Shown here: positions 27,218-36,644 of the stretch, in pieces | Numbering within the stretch: the stretch's first letter is position 1 | Layout: the number at the start of each line of letters is the position of its first letter | Source: Saccharospirillum mangrovi | GTDB lineage: Bacteria; Pseudomonadota; Gammaproteobacteria; Pseudomonadales; Natronospirillaceae | Direction: 5' to 3' | Length of the DNA: 64,000 bases | NCBI RefSeq assembly: GCF_003367315.1 | Contig: NZ_CP031415.1 | Location: 301,001-365,000, forward strand | Made by a program: the position numbers and the translations under genes | Notes under the pieces: model-generated | Database searches by the model: none | What the model saw: the letters and a program-made list of their open reading frames with translations, nothing else | Told to the model about the DNA's origin: nothing

Positions 27218-28791
27218 GACTCGCGTTTTTGTTGCTGGCTTTGGTGGCGACCGCGCCGGTCTGGGCGGCGGTTGAAGCGGAAGTGGATCGCAGCCGGTTG
27301 TATCAGGACGAACGCCTGGAATTGATCGTGCGGGTCGATTCCGAAACTGCACGCTTTGCGCTCGATCTGACGCCGCTGTCGATACTGTTTGACATCGAAC
27401 AACAAAGCCAGGGGCAACGCCTGCGCCGCGCCAGCAACGGCGAGATCGAAGCCTGGCGCGAGTGGCATCTGTGGTTGCGGCCGCGTCACATCGGCACGCT
27501 GGCGATTCCACCGTTCCGTTTCGGCAACGCCCGCAGCGAACGCATTCTGGTTGAAGTGCTCGACCCGTTGCAACGCGGTGACGATCTGCCGGCCGAAGCG
27601 GTGCAACTGGACGTGACGCTGAATGAGCGCGAACTCTACATCGGTCAGCCGACCATTCTGACCATCGATCTGTGGTATCAACTGCGCCTGCAAGGCGATT
27701 ACGCCGACCTGGACTTTGGCGATTTCAACGTCGAACTGCTGGACGAAAGCAACGTTACCGACGTGCAAAACGGCCGCCAGATACGGCGCTACCGGCTGAT
27801 TTATCGACTCACCGCCAATCACCCGGGCGAGCTGCAACTGCCACCGATCCGCTTTGTCGGACAGTATCAGGCCGGGCCGTACGGCGAGCGCCAATCGATC
27901 GAACGCGTTTATCCGGCGCAGACGCTGACCGTCAAACCCATTCCCGACAGCTACCCGAAAAACGCCGTCTGGCTGCCCGCCAAACGGCTCAGTTTGAGCG
28001 ACAACCTGCCTGCCCAACTGGAACTGAGCGCCCACGCGCATCAGGACTGGACCGTAGTGACCGAGGTTGAAGGGCTGCCGCCGACGCGCCTGCCCGATCC
28101 GCTGGCGGGGCTGGGCGGCGATGTCTGGCGGCTGTATCGCAACGCTCCCGAATTCACCGACGCACAACGCCGCGACCTGGCCGCGCTGGTGTTTACCGAA
28201 GCCGGCCGGCAACGCCTGCCAGCGGTGCGTTTGCCCTGGTGGGATTTGCAGCGCGACCAGCTGGCGTACGCCGAATTGCCTGCCCGCACCATTACCGTGG
28301 TACCCGAAGCCAGCCCGGCGTTCCAACCGACGCCAACGTCCGGCGACGCCGAATCGACCAGCATTCGCTTGCCGTGGGGGTTGTGGCCCTGGCTCAGCGC
28401 GGCGCTGGGACTGGGTTGGTTATCGACCTTGCTGTGGTTGTGGCTGCGCCGACGTCGAAATAGGCCGGTCAAGGTTGAACCAGCGCCGCAACCGCGGCCG
28501 TTAAAGCTGGGTGCGTTGCTGGACGAAGCCGAGCCGCGTCCGTTTCGATTGGGCATTTTGCGCTGGCTGGCGCAGCACGATCTGGATGCGGCCAAGACAT
28601 TGGCGGCGTTGCCGGAACCGGCGGCCAGTTTGTGGGCGCGCCTGAACGCCACGCTGTATGGCCCAACCGGGCCGGCGGCGCTGACGCGGGCGGAACGAAA
28701 GGTGTTGTTGCAGGCGTTGCTGAAACGACACGCCCGGCTGGTGAAGGCGGCGCAACGGCCGCCGGATTTGTCGCAGCTATATCCGGACTGA
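27214..28791 (+). CDS. BatD-like protein (oxygen tolerance family)
   Basis: A 525-residue protein with a cleavable-type signal peptide (LAFLLLALVATAPVWA), several beta-rich periplasmic domains typical of BatD (LWLRPRHIGTLAIPPFRFG, ERELYIGQPTILTIDLWY), a membrane helix near residue 400 (WPWLSAALGLGWLSTLLWL) and a cytoplasmic tail. Two adjacent GTG codons (27211, 27214) could start it; 27214 forms a GTGA overlap like its neighbours. It ends the Bat operon. Its last codons lie in a 17-bp tandem repeat. Confidence 0.87.
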   Translation: MRLAFLLLALVATAPVWAAVEAEVDRSRLYQDERLELIVRVDSETARFALDLTPLSILFDIEQQSQGQRLRRASNGEIEAWREWHLWLRPRHIGTLAIPPFRFGNARSERILVEVLDPLQRGDDLPAEAVQLDVTLNERELYIGQPTILTIDLWYQLRLQGDYADLDFGDFNVELLDESNVTDVQNGRQIRRYRLIYRLTANHPGELQLPPIRFVGQYQAGPYGERQSIERVYPAQTLTVKPIPDSYPKNAVWLPAKRLSLSDNLPAQLELSAHAHQDWTVVTEVEGLPPTRLPDPLAGLGGDVWRLYRNAPEFTDAQRRDLAALVFTEAGRQRLPAVRLPWWDLQRDQLAYAELPARTITVVPEASPAFQPTPTSGDAESTSIRLPWGLWPWLSAALGLGWLSTLLWLWLRRRRNRPVKVEPAPQPRPLKLGALLDEAEPRPFRLGILRWLAQHDLDAAKTLAALPEPAASLWARLNATLYGPTGPAALTRAERKVLLQALLKRHARLVKAAQRPPDLSQLYPD

Positions 28792-28825
28792 AGTGCCACC
28801 CGGACTGAAGCGTTACCCGGACTGA
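28783..28825. repeat. 17-bp tandem repeat at a convergent gene junction
   Basis: ccggactga recurs at 28783, 28800 and 28817 with a constant 17-base period (units ccggactgaagtgccac and ccggactgaagcgttac plus a partial third). The first copy encodes the end of the BatD-like protein on the plus strand; the third encodes the end of the histidine kinase on the minus strand. Confidence 0.85.
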
Positions 28826-30804
28826 TCGGCCGGCAGCCAGCGCGCCAGCATGGCGGCCAGTGCCTGGCGGCGCAGCGGCTTGGTCAGATAGGCGTCCATA
28901 CCGGCCTGCAACGCCAGGCGTTGGTGATCCATCATGGCGTGCGCCGACAAGGCGATGATCGGAGTGTTGCGCCGCTGTTCGTCGTCCAAAGCACGAATGC
29001 GACGCGACGCCTCGTAACCATCCATGATCGGCATTTCGCAATCCATCAGCACCAGATCGAAATGACCCGCCTGCAATTGTTCCAGCGCCTGTTCGCCGTT
29101 GGAGGCGTGTTCCACTGTCATGCCCAGATGGTGCAGCATGCCTTCGGCAACCCGCTGGTTCACCACGTTGTCTTCCACCAACAACAGATGCGCCGGGCGC
29201 AGCGGTCGTTGCAGCGATTCCTGCGTTGGCCGATGGGCCACACCGACTGCACCGAGGTGTTCGCTCAACGGCAGTTCAAACCAGAAGGTCGATCCCTGGC
29301 CGAGCTGGCTGGAAAAACCGATGCGACCGTTCATCAGATCAACCAACCGCTGACAGATCGCCAGACCCAAACCCGTGCCGCCGTAACGGCCCTGGCTGTG
29401 TGCCTGGAAGAAGGCATCGAACAGAGCGCTTTGCCGATCAGGATCGATGCCGATGCCGGTGTCGCTGACTTCAAAACGCACTTCCTGCGGCCGCTCAGTA
29501 CAGCCTACGTGCACTCGTATGTGGCCTTGGTCGGTGAACTTGAGCGCGTTGCCGAGCAGATTCAACAACAGTTGGCGCAAGCGGTTGGGGTCGCCGTTAA
29601 CGCGCGTGGGCAGGCCGTTGTCGAGATCAACGATCAACGCCAGCCCTTTGTCTTCGGCTGGCTTGATGAACAACGCCAGGGTTTCGTCGATCAGATCCGG
29701 CAGGTCGAAATCGACCACTTCCAGCTCCAGCTTGCCGGCTTCGATTTTCGACAGATCAAGGATGTCGTTCAGGATGGTGGTCAACGCCTGGGCCGAATTG
29801 AGAATGGTGGCCAGGTAATCGTGCTGGGTCGGGTTCAGTGTGCTGTCTTGCAGCAGTTCGGCCATGCCGATGATGCCGTTCATCGGCGTGCGGATTTCGT
29901 GGCTCATGTTGGCCAGAAATTCGTTTTTGTGAGCGTTGCTGATGCGCAATTGCGCCAGGGTTTCTTCCAGTTCGTGGGTGCGTTGCTGAATCTGTTGTTC
30001 CAGATTCTGCTGGTGCTGTTTGATGCGCAACGAGCGGTCGGCAAGCTGCACTTGCAGCCGGTTCAGACGCTCGGCGAGCAGGCCGATTTCATCGCCTTCG
30101 CGGGTCAGCCATTCGGGCAGCAACTGGGCGCGAAACACATCGTCTTCCGGCTCGATGGTGGCGAGGATGTCTTGCATGCTTTGCAGCCGACGCTCGACCA
30201 GGCGTCGTACCGAGACGGCGGTGACGACGACCAGAATGATGCACAACAGCAGCGCGCTGACGGCGGTGAAGGTCAGGTTGCGCCAGCTTTCGCCGATGAT
30301 GGTGCCAACGTCGGAATAGGCGACAACCCGACCAACCGGGTAATCGAAACCGTTGGCGCGGTACAGAATATCGATTGAAAAGCGCAGCTGTTTATTGAAC
30401 AGCTTGCCGTCGCTGATGATGTGGATGTTCGGATAATCGTCGAGCGGGAATGCGCGACTGCTGCCGGACCAGAGCTCGGGCTGACCACGCGCTTCGTTCA
30501 GCGCAATGTCTTCGGATTCGATGAATACCGCGGTGATCAACGGGTGTTCGTACAGCAGATCAGCCGAGGCTCGAATCTGAATCGGATCAAAACTCCACAG
30601 TGCGTTCGCCAGCACATCGCGGCTGCCTTCCAGGGTGTAGGCAATCTGTCGCGCGCCGGACTCTTCTTCCAGCGAATATTCCAGACTGAGCTGCAAGCCC
30701 GTGGTGATGAACACCAGGGTGACAAACAGGCCGGCGATCCACACCAGCAATCGACGTGACAGCGGCAGTCGTTTCCTTGACGGAGCCAGAGGAGACTTGG
30801 GCAC
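28813..30804 (-). CDS. Hybrid sensor histidine kinase with receiver domain
   Basis: A 663-residue inner-membrane protein. Two membrane helices (about 18-42 and 180-204) flank a periplasmic sensor domain of about 135 residues; then come a HAMP linker and coiled coil, HisKA with [18 protein letters not shown], a HATPase_c domain (N-box [17 protein letters not shown]-boxes DTGIGI and GGTGLGLAI), and a C-terminal receiver domain with the phospho-acceptor in [15 protein letters not shown]. No Hpt domain is attached and no response regulator is adjacent, so the downstream partner is encoded elsewhere. Confidence 0.92.
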   Translation of the reverse strand: MPKSPLAPSRKRLPLSRRLLVWIAGLFVTLVFITTGLQLSLEYSLEEESGARQIAYTLEGSRDVLANALWSFDPIQIRASADLLYEHPLITAVFIESEDIALNEARGQPELWSGSSRAFPLDDYPNIHIISDGKLFNKQLRFSIDILYRANGFDYPVGRVVAYSDVGTIIGESWRNLTFTAVSALLLCIILVVVTAVSVRRLVERRLQSMQDILATIEPEDDVFRAQLLPEWLTREGDEIGLLAERLNRLQVQLADRSLRIKQHQQNLEQQIQQRTHELEETLAQLRISNAHKNEFLANMSHEIRTPMNGIIGMAELLQDSTLNPTQHDYLATILNSAQALTTILNDILDLSKIEAGKLELEVVDFDLPDLIDETLALFIKPAEDKGLALIVDLDNGLPTRVNGDPNRLRQLLLNLLGNALKFTDQGHIRVHVGCTERPQEVRFEVSDTGIGIDPDRQSALFDAFFQAHSQGRYGGTGLGLAICQRLVDLMNGRIGFSSQLGQGSTFWFELPLSEHLGAVGVAHRPTQESLQRPLRPAHLLLVEDNVVNQRVAEGMLHHLGMTVEHASNGEQALEQLQAGHFDLVLMDCEMPIMDGYEASRRIRALDDEQRRNTPIIALSAHAMMDHQRLALQAGMDAYLTKPLRRQALAAMLARWLPADQSG

Positions 30805-30916
30805 AGGCGCTCTTCCAATAAGCGAACAACAACGAGACAGACTCAGTGTAGTTCAGCTTGGCGCAGGCGTGCCGTGAGCAGGCGAACAAAGCAGGTAAGC
30901 AAAGCGTTAAGCAAGA

Positions 30917-30946
30917 CGGGCAAGCAACCGGATGATTGCTTGCCCG
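30917..30946 (-). terminator. intrinsic terminator of typA
   Basis: An 11-bp perfect stem, cgggcaagcaa (30917-30927) with ttgcttgcccg (30936-30946), around an 8-base loop lies 7 bases past the typA stop on the minus strand and is followed there by the moderately T-rich tcttgctt. The rest of the 148-base gap before the histidine kinase shows only repeated aagca motifs. Confidence 0.7.
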
Positions 30947-30952
30947 GTAGGA

Positions 30953-32770
30953 TCAGCCTTTGTTGCGACCGGCGCGCTTGCGCTCGTTCTCAGTCAGCAG
31001 CTTCTTGCGCAGACGGATCGATTCCGGCGTCACTTCCACCAGTTCGTCGTCTTCGATGAATTCCAGCGCCTGTTCCAGGGTGTGGCGAATCGGCGGGCTC
31101 AGCGTGAGCGCTTCATCGGTACCGGCGGCGCGGATGTTGGTCAGCTGTTTGGCCTTGGTCGGGTTGACCACCAGATCGTTGTCGCGGCTGTGAATGCCGA
31201 TGATCTGACCTTCGTAGATTTCCTCACCATGGCCGAGCAGCAAGCGGCCGCGGTCCTGCAACTGGTACAGGCTGTAGGCCAGGGTTTTGCCCTTTGCCAT
31301 GCTCACCAGTACGCCGTTCTGACGGCTCGCCATGTTGCCGCCTTTGACCGGACCGTAGTGGTCGAAGATGGACGTCATGATGCCGGAGCCGGAGGTCAGC
31401 GTCAGGAACTGGCCACGGAAACCGATCAAGCCGCGTGACGGCACGATGAACTCGAGCTTCACCCGGCCTTTGCCGTCGGTTTCCATGTTGGTCATTTCAG
31501 CACGGCGCAGGCCGAGCTCTTCCATGACACCGCCTTGGTGCTGTTCTTCGATGTCGATGACGACCTGCTCGTACGGTTCCTGAACCACGCCGTCGATGAC
31601 TTTCTGAACCACTTCCGGACGCGACACGGCCAGCTCAAAACCTTCGCGGCGCATGTTTTCGATCAATACCGACAGGTGCAGTTCGCCACGGCCAGAGACT
31701 TTGAATTTGTCGGCGGTGTCGCCCTGCTCAACGCGCAGCGCCACGTTGGCAATCAGTTCCTGATCCAGGCGATCTTTGATGTTGCGCGAGGTGACGAACT
31801 TGCCTTCCAGTCCGGCAAACGGAGAGTCGTTGACCTGAAAGGTCATGCTCACGGTCGGCTCGTCAACGGTCAGCGGCGGCAACGCTTCGGGGGTGTTCGG
31901 ATCACAGAGGGTGTCGGAAATGTTCAGCCCTTCGATGCCGGTAATACAGACGATGTCGCCCGCTTCGGCTTCCGGCACTTCGATGCGCTCGAGGCCGTGG
32001 TAACCCATAACCTGCAAAATACGGCCTTTGCGCTTGCTGCCGTCGCGGCCGACGACCACGACTTGATCGTTGGTCTTCAGCTTGCCGCGCTTGATGCGGC
32101 CAACACCGATAACGCCGACGTAGGAGTTGTAGTCGAGCGCAGAAATCTGCATCTGGAACGGGCCGTCCATCTCGACGTTCGGCGATTTCACCTGCTGGGT
32201 GATCATCTCGAACAGCGGCGTCATGTCTTCGGCCAGATTGTCCGGATCGTCACCGGCAACACCGTTCAACGCCGAGGCGTAGATGATCGGGAAGTCCAGT
32301 TGCTCGTCGGTGGCACCGAGGCGGTCGAACAGATCGAACACCTGATCAATCACCCAGTCCGGACGTGCGCCGGGGCGGTCAACCTTGTTGATAACGACGA
32401 TGGGGTTCAGGCCTTTCTCGAACGCCTTGGAGGTCACGAAACGCGTTTGCGGCATCGGGCCGTCAACGGCGTCAACCAGCAACAAAACGGAATCGACCAT
32501 CGACAGTACCCGTTCCACTTCGCCGCCGAAGTCGGCGTGTCCGGGGGTGTCGACGATGTTGATGCGATAGTCCTGCCATTTAATGGCGGTGTTTTTCGCC
32601 AAAATGGTAATACCGCGCTCACGTTCCTGATCATTGGAATCCATGATGCGCTCAGCGCCCTGGTCCTTGCGACCGAGGGTGCCGGACTGCTGCAACAGCT
32701 TGTCGACCAAAGTGGTTTTACCGTGGTCAACGTGGGCGATGATGGCGATATTACGCAGGTTCTCGATCAC
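30953..32770 (-). CDS. typA: Ribosome-associated translational GTPase TypA/BipA
   Basis: A 605-residue translational GTPase: G1 AHVDHGKT (12-19), G2/G3 region [16 protein letters not shown] and [12 protein letters not shown]4 NKVDRPGA, then EF-G-like domains and the BipA C-terminal domain ending [13 protein letters not shown]. BipA aids 50S assembly and growth under stress or cold. The start is a GTG at 32770; alignment with E. coli ([19 protein letters not shown]) supports it although the ribosome site is weak. A perfect minus-strand TATAAT lies upstream and a hairpin terminator follows. Confidence 0.96.
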   Translation of the reverse strand: MIENLRNIAIIAHVDHGKTTLVDKLLQQSGTLGRKDQGAERIMDSNDQERERGITILAKNTAIKWQDYRINIVDTPGHADFGGEVERVLSMVDSVLLLVDAVDGPMPQTRFVTSKAFEKGLNPIVVINKVDRPGARPDWVIDQVFDLFDRLGATDEQLDFPIIYASALNGVAGDDPDNLAEDMTPLFEMITQQVKSPNVEMDGPFQMQISALDYNSYVGVIGVGRIKRGKLKTNDQVVVVGRDGSKRKGRILQVMGYHGLERIEVPEAEAGDIVCITGIEGLNISDTLCDPNTPEALPPLTVDEPTVSMTFQVNDSPFAGLEGKFVTSRNIKDRLDQELIANVALRVEQGDTADKFKVSGRGELHLSVLIENMRREGFELAVSRPEVVQKVIDGVVQEPYEQVVIDIEEQHQGGVMEELGLRRAEMTNMETDGKGRVKLEFIVPSRGLIGFRGQFLTLTSGSGIMTSIFDHYGPVKGGNMASRQNGVLVSMAKGKTLAYSLYQLQDRGRLLLGHGEEIYEGQIIGIHSRDNDLVVNPTKAKQLTNIRAAGTDEALTLSPPIRHTLEQALEFIEDDELVEVTPESIRLRKKLLTENERKRAGRNKG

Positions 32771-32803
32771 AACTGGGGTCCGAGGGGGAAATTAGGGGCG
32801 CGC

Positions 32804-32809
32804 ATTATA
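32804..32809 (-). promoter_or_regulatory. -10 element upstream of typA
   Basis: attata on the plus strand reads TATAAT on the minus strand, 34 bases before the typA GTG. It is followed by a GC-rich discriminator (gcgcgcc). The -35 position (around 32827-32832) is only T-rich, not consensus. Confidence 0.55.
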
Positions 32810-32869
32810 ACCGCTTGGGCTGAATAAAAAAGGATCAGTTTTGGGCGTGTGTGCCGGAAGACGCTGAAC

Positions 32870-32962
32870 GGGAGACGGGAGACGCCAGATAGCGGCGACG
32901 GGTTGGTTTTGTGTTTAAGCGTCTTCCGTCTCCCGGGTGCGCAGCACCCAAGCGTCTCCCGT
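32870..32962. repeat. Structured intergenic repeat, copy A
   Basis: About 93 bases. The left arm gggagacgggagacgc (from 32870) pairs with the arm gcgtcttccgtctccc near 32919-32934, leaving a loop containing ccagatagcggcgacggg. A second small hairpin gggtgc-gca-gcaccc follows, then a partial repeat of the right arm (agcgtctcccgt). The same layout recurs in the same orientation at 33518, so the two copies bracket one small gene. A further short hairpin (gtttcca/tggaaac, 32961-32978) abuts its right end at the stop of that gene. Confidence 0.85.
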
Positions 32963-32968
32963 TTCCAG

Positions 32969-33472
32969 CTATGGAAACAGCTGCACAATGCCGCTGTCCG
33001 CGTGCATGTCGGCGACCATCCAGATTTGCTCGAACGGATGACCTGCGGGCACTTCGATGTGGTGTTGCAGCGCTTCAATTTCCGGGCGTGACCAGTGCGG
33101 GTTGGCGTTGCGGATCACCAGCCAGACGCGTTCGCTGTTGTAGGTTTTCTCGGCTTTGATCGCCAGGATGCGGTTCAGGGCGCGCAGCAGGCGGCCACTG
33201 GTATCGCTGGCGTTCAGGGCGGTCAGTTCGCGTTGTGTTGTGGCGCTGAGATCGCGCCCGAGGATGTCCATCGCCTCGACTTCACTGCCGTACAGATGGG
33301 CGATTTCCAGGTCCAGGCGCTCGCCATCGAGAAAGCAGGAGACATCAGGCTTATCGGGTCGGTTGTGCCAGATGTGGCGGATCGGCACGCCCTGATTGCG
33401 CTCCCAGTGGCGCATGAACAATCGCGCCGCCTGATGTTCTAGTTCTATTTTTTCCTGTTCGGCGGGAGACAT
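32969..33472 (-). CDS. Hypothetical protein, possibly a degenerate PD-(D/E)XK-like fold
   Basis: A 167-residue soluble protein I do not recognise. An N-terminal helix (MSPAEQEKIELEHQAARLF) is followed by KPDVSCFLDGERLDLEIAHL, whose PD...LDLEI spacing recalls the core of PD-(D/E)XK nuclease-like folds, although the catalytic lysine position appears to be histidine. The C-terminal part has alternating strand-helix character (ERVWLVIRNANPHW, EQIWMVADMHADSG). The gene is on the same strand as ilvA and typA and is bracketed by two direct copies of a structured repeat, so it may be an accessory insertion. Function unknown. Confidence 0.6.
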   Translation of the reverse strand: MSPAEQEKIELEHQAARLFMRHWERNQGVPIRHIWHNRPDKPDVSCFLDGERLDLEIAHLYGSEVEAMDILGRDLSATTQRELTALNASDTSGRLLRALNRILAIKAEKTYNSERVWLVIRNANPHWSRPEIEALQHHIEVPAGHPFEQIWMVADMHADSGIVQLFP

Positions 33473-33517
33473 TGGGGAGTGGAGGTTTGGGGTGAGTTTT
33501 GGAGTATAGCGGGAAGT

Positions 33518-33638
33518 GGGAGACGGGAGACGCCAGATAGCGGCGACGGGCCGGTCTTTGTATTAAAGCGTCTCCCGTCTCCCGGGTGCGCAGCACCCAA
33601 GCGTCTTCCGTCTGCAAAGCACTCAAGCGTCTCCCGTT
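33518..33638. repeat. Structured intergenic repeat, copy B
   Basis: The first ~95 bases match copy A at roughly nine positions in ten. The stem arms gggagacgggagacgc and gcgtctcccgtctccc are here perfectly complementary, and the gggtgc-gca-gcaccc hairpin is identical. Copy B carries an extra unit (through 33638) that repeats agcgtctcccgtt after a short spacer. It lies between ilvA and the small hypothetical gene. Confidence 0.85.
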
Positions 33639-33659
33639 CTTGTCCCTCAGGACAAGAAC
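33638..33659 (-). terminator. hairpin spanning the ilvA stop codon
   Basis: ttcttgtcc (33638-33646) pairs perfectly with ggacaagaa (33651-33659) around a 4-base loop; the ilvA stop lies at the loop and stem base. There is no T-run on the minus strand, so it may stop transcription only weakly or protect the 3' end. Confidence 0.5.
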
Positions 33660-35161
33660 ACCCCATACACCGGATTATCCGACTCATCCCAATACGGATA
33701 ACCCAGATCATCCAGCTTGGCGCGGAAGTCTTTCATTTCTTTGCCGGGCACCTGAATGCCGGCCAATACCCGACCGTACGCTGCGCCGTGGTTGCGGTAG
33801 TGGAACAGCGAAATGTTCCAGTTACCGCCCAGGGTGTTGAGGAATTTACCCAAAGCGCCCGGCCGTTCCGGGAACTCGAAGCGGTACAACCGTTCGTTCT
33901 GAATGTTGGGCGCGTGACCGCCGACCATGTGGCGGATGTGCGATTTGGCGACTTCGTTGTCGGTTAAATCCAGCACTGGGTGGTCGGCATTGCGCAATGC
34001 CTGCACCAATTCCTGACGTTCTTCGTTGCTGCTGATGCGCACACCAACGAAAATTTTCGCCTCAGCGTCATCGGCGTAGCGGTAATTGAATTCAGTGACC
34101 GCGCGCTTGCCGATGATGGAGATGAATTGCTTGAACGCGCCAGGGCGTTCGGGAATGGTGACCGACAAAATCGCCTCGCGGTGTTCGCCCACTTCGGCGC
34201 GTTCGGCGACGTAACGCAGCCGATCGAAATTGGTGTTGGCGCCCGATGAAATAGTCACCAGCGTTTTGCCTTCCCAACCTTCGCGGGCGACGAATTTCTT
34301 CATGCCGGCAACGCTGGTGGCACCGGCCGGTTCGGTGATCGAACGGGTGTCGTCGAAGATGTCTTTTACCGCCGCGCAGATTTCATCCGAGGTCACGGTG
34401 ATAACTTCATCGACGGTTTCGCGAAGGATTTTCCAGGTATGTTGACCGATCTGCGCCACGGCGATGCCGTCGGCAAAAATGCCGACCTGATCGAGCGTCA
34501 CCCGTTTGCCCGCTTTAAAGGCCGCCGCCAGACAGGCGCTTTCTTCGAATTCGACAGCGATCACCTTGATCTGCGGTTGCAGGTATTTGATGTAGGCGGC
34601 CATGCCAGCGGCCAGACCGCCGCCGCCGACTGGAATAAAAACCGCGTCAATCGGCGCGCCAGTGTGTTGATGCAAAATTTCCCGCGCGACCGTGCCCTGC
34701 CCGGCAATGATGTCCGGGTCGTCAAACGGATGAATAAAGGTCAGGCCTTTTTCCGTTTCGAGTTTTTTTGCGTGCGCCAGCGCTTCGTCGAACGAATCGC
34801 CAACCAGCACCACTTTGCCACCGCGTGCGCGCACGTTGGCGACTTTGATGTCTGGCGTTGTCTTCGGCATAACGATGGTGGCTTTAACGTTCATTAAACG
34901 CGCGGCTTCGGCGAGGCCCTGAGCGTGATTACCGGCCGAGGCGCAAATGACGCCGTTGGCGAGTTGCTCCGGCGTCAGCGTGGTCATCTTGTTGTAGGCG
35001 CCGCGCAACTTGAACGAAAACACCGACTGCAAATCTTCGCGTTTAATCAAAATCTGGTTATTCATCCGGCGGCTGAGAAAGGCAGCGGGTTCCAAAGGCG
35101 TTTCGATGGCGGCATCGTAGACTTTGGCGTTGAGGATTTTCTTGACGGTTTGTTCGAGCAT
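33647..35161 (-). CDS. ilvA: Threonine ammonia-lyase, biosynthetic (IlvA)
   Basis: IlvA deaminates threonine to 2-oxobutanoate, the first committed step to isoleucine. The 504-residue product has the PLP lysine in SVFSFKLRGAYNKM (Lys51), the conserved SAGNHAQGLA loop and the glycine-rich GGGGLAAG phosphate-binding loop. Two ACT-like regulatory repeats follow (about 330-410 and 425-500), as in the isoleucine-feedback-inhibited enzyme. It is divergent from rpiA, the usual gammaproteobacterial arrangement. Confidence 0.96.
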   Translation of the reverse strand: MLEQTVKKILNAKVYDAAIETPLEPAAFLSRRMNNQILIKREDLQSVFSFKLRGAYNKMTTLTPEQLANGVICASAGNHAQGLAEAARLMNVKATIVMPKTTPDIKVANVRARGGKVVLVGDSFDEALAHAKKLETEKGLTFIHPFDDPDIIAGQGTVAREILHQHTGAPIDAVFIPVGGGGLAAGMAAYIKYLQPQIKVIAVEFEESACLAAAFKAGKRVTLDQVGIFADGIAVAQIGQHTWKILRETVDEVITVTSDEICAAVKDIFDDTRSITEPAGATSVAGMKKFVAREGWEGKTLVTISSGANTNFDRLRYVAERAEVGEHREAILSVTIPERPGAFKQFISIIGKRAVTEFNYRYADDAEAKIFVGVRISSNEERQELVQALRNADHPVLDLTDNEVAKSHIRHMVGGHAPNIQNERLYRFEFPERPGALGKFLNTLGGNWNISLFHYRNHGAAYGRVLAGIQVPGKEMKDFRAKLDDLGYPYWDESDNPVYGVFLS

Positions 35162-35285
35162 GAACGAATCCTACAGTCCGGATGAATGGGGCGCGTCAGG
35201 CGCCTGGGGATTGTACGGTTTTTGCTACAGCCCGGAAATGCACGCCCCTGGCGATTTGCGGCATACTGTTTTGCAACCGAGCGCC

Positions 35286-35291
35286 TATAAT
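35286..35291 (+). promoter_or_regulatory. -10 element of rpiA
   Basis: A consensus TATAAT lies 26 bases before the rpiA ATG, followed by a GC-rich stretch. No clear -35 hexamer is visible at the right distance. Confidence 0.5.
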
Positions 35292-35317
35292 GCGCGCAAC
35301 CGACATGAGAGGCCGAT

Positions 35318-36022
35318 ATGGATCAGCAAGCATTGAAACAGGCAGTCGCCGACGCGGCTCTGGCCTTCATCAAACCGGATTTAAAAGCCGACGCCATCAT
35401 CGGCATCGGCACCGGCTCTACCGCCAATTGTTTTATCGATGCGTTGGCGAGCGTTAAAGAACGTTTCCGTGGCGCCGTTGCCAGCAGCGATGTCAGTGCC
35501 GAGCGCTTGCGCAGTCACGGCATCGATGTGTTCGAACTCAATGAAGTCGACAAGCTGACGGTGTACGTCGATGGCGCCGACGAAGCCAACCGCAAACTGC
35601 AATTGATCAAAGGCGGCGGCGCGGCTTTGACGCGTGAGAAAATTGTCGCTTCGGTCGCCAAGACGTTCATCTGCATCGCCGACGAATCCAAGGCCGTGCA
35701 AAAACTCGGTGCCTTTCCGTTGCCAGTGGAAGTGATTCCGATGGCGCGCAGCGTCGTCGCTCGCAAGCTGCAAAAAATGGGTGGCAATCCGGTGTATCGC
35801 GAAGGCGTGGTGACCGACAACGGCAATCAGGTGCTGGACGTTTTTGATCTCGACATTCAGGACGCCGTGGCGCTGGAAAAAGAGATCAATAACATTCCCG
35901 GCGTGGTCACCAACGGCTTGTTCGCGTTGCGTCCGGCCGATGTGTTGTTGCTTGGCACCCAGAATGGCGTCAAGCAACTCACCGTCATCAACACCATGGC
36001 TGAAGACGGCGAGTTTTATTGA
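35318..36022 (+). CDS. rpiA: Ribose-5-phosphate isomerase A
   Basis: RpiA interconverts ribose 5-phosphate and ribulose 5-phosphate. The 234-residue product has the phosphate-binding [13 protein letters not shown], the catalytic-region motifs [21 protein letters not shown] (split by the DGADE Asp and KGGG lysine) and the C-terminal [15 protein letters not shown]. Length matches the family. GAGAGG precedes the ATG. It is divergent from ilvA and convergent with the membrane-protein gene. Confidence 0.95.
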   Translation: MDQQALKQAVADAALAFIKPDLKADAIIGIGTGSTANCFIDALASVKERFRGAVASSDVSAERLRSHGIDVFELNEVDKLTVYVDGADEANRKLQLIKGGGAALTREKIVASVAKTFICIADESKAVQKLGAFPLPVEVIPMARSVVARKLQKMGGNPVYREGVVTDNGNQVLDVFDLDIQDAVALEKEINNIPGVVTNGLFALRPADVLLLGTQNGVKQLTVINTMAEDGEFY

Positions 36023-36030
36023 TTGAAGAA

Positions 36031-36624
36031 TTACCCCTGGGCCAGGACGGCCCAGATTGCCCACAGTGACACCGCCAGCAGCAAACTGCCCAAGATCCTG
36101 CCCCAGCGTTTTTGCGTGCCTTCCTCTACCAGCCAGCGTCCGGCGCGGTCTGAACCTCGACCCCAAACCAACAGCAACGCATCCAGCAACGGCCAAACCA
36201 GCACACCGATAAACAGCATTGGCGATGCCCCGAGCCAGGCAACGAGCAACGCCGCCTGAGTAAAGACCGCAATCCACAAAGTGGCGGACAACAGAGTCGA
36301 TAACAGCACGGTGCCGGCGCGGGCGTTTAGCGGCGGATGGTTCGGGTCGGCAATAAAGGTGCGAATCCAAAACCGCATCCACAGCCAGGTGGCAGTTAAT
36401 ACGCCGGTGAACACCACCATTAATGGGCCGGTGAGGTTTGAGGCCGCCCAGAACTGAACCAGGGCGGCCGTTAACACGGCGACGATGAGCGTCGCCGCCA
36501 GTCGCCCCATTAACAGTTGCGACAACGACGATGACGGTTGGCGCACTGAACGAATCAATTCAAATCGCAAAGCGTCCGGCGGAATCACCATCAATCCGGC
36601 CAATACAAAAGCCATCCACAACAT
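36031..36624 (-). CDS. Uncharacterised inner-membrane protein
   Basis: A 197-residue protein with about five hydrophobic helices (MLWMAFVLAGLMVIP, LIVAVLTAALVQFWAA, LMVVFTGVLTATWLWM, LLSATLWIAVFTQAALL, ILGSLLLAVSLWAIWAV). I do not recognise a family. The ATG at 36624 has AGGGA upstream and is preferred over the longer frame to 36693, which overlaps the SRPBCC gene end. It may be co-transcribed with the ArsR-SRPBCC pair, 20 bases upstream. Confidence 0.6.
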   Translation of the reverse strand: MLWMAFVLAGLMVIPPDALRFELIRSVRQPSSSLSQLLMGRLAATLIVAVLTAALVQFWAASNLTGPLMVVFTGVLTATWLWMRFWIRTFIADPNHPPLNARAGTVLLSTLLSATLWIAVFTQAALLVAWLGASPMLFIGVLVWPLLDALLLVWGRGSDRAGRWLVEEGTQKRWGRILGSLLLAVSLWAIWAVLAQG

Positions 36625-36644
36625 GCAGTGATTTCCCTGCGTTG

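Noticed and set aside
28921-30378. 485-codon plus-strand frame opposite the hybrid kinase
   Set aside because: The minus strand encodes a complete kinase with all motifs; the opposite frame shows no domain and only low-complexity composition.
31535-32827. 430-codon plus-strand frame opposite typA
   Set aside because: typA is unambiguous on the minus strand and the opposite frame carries no recognisable motif.
32870-33638. CRISPR array
   Set aside because: Only two long structured copies exist, separated by a gene rather than by regular spacers, and there are no cas genes.
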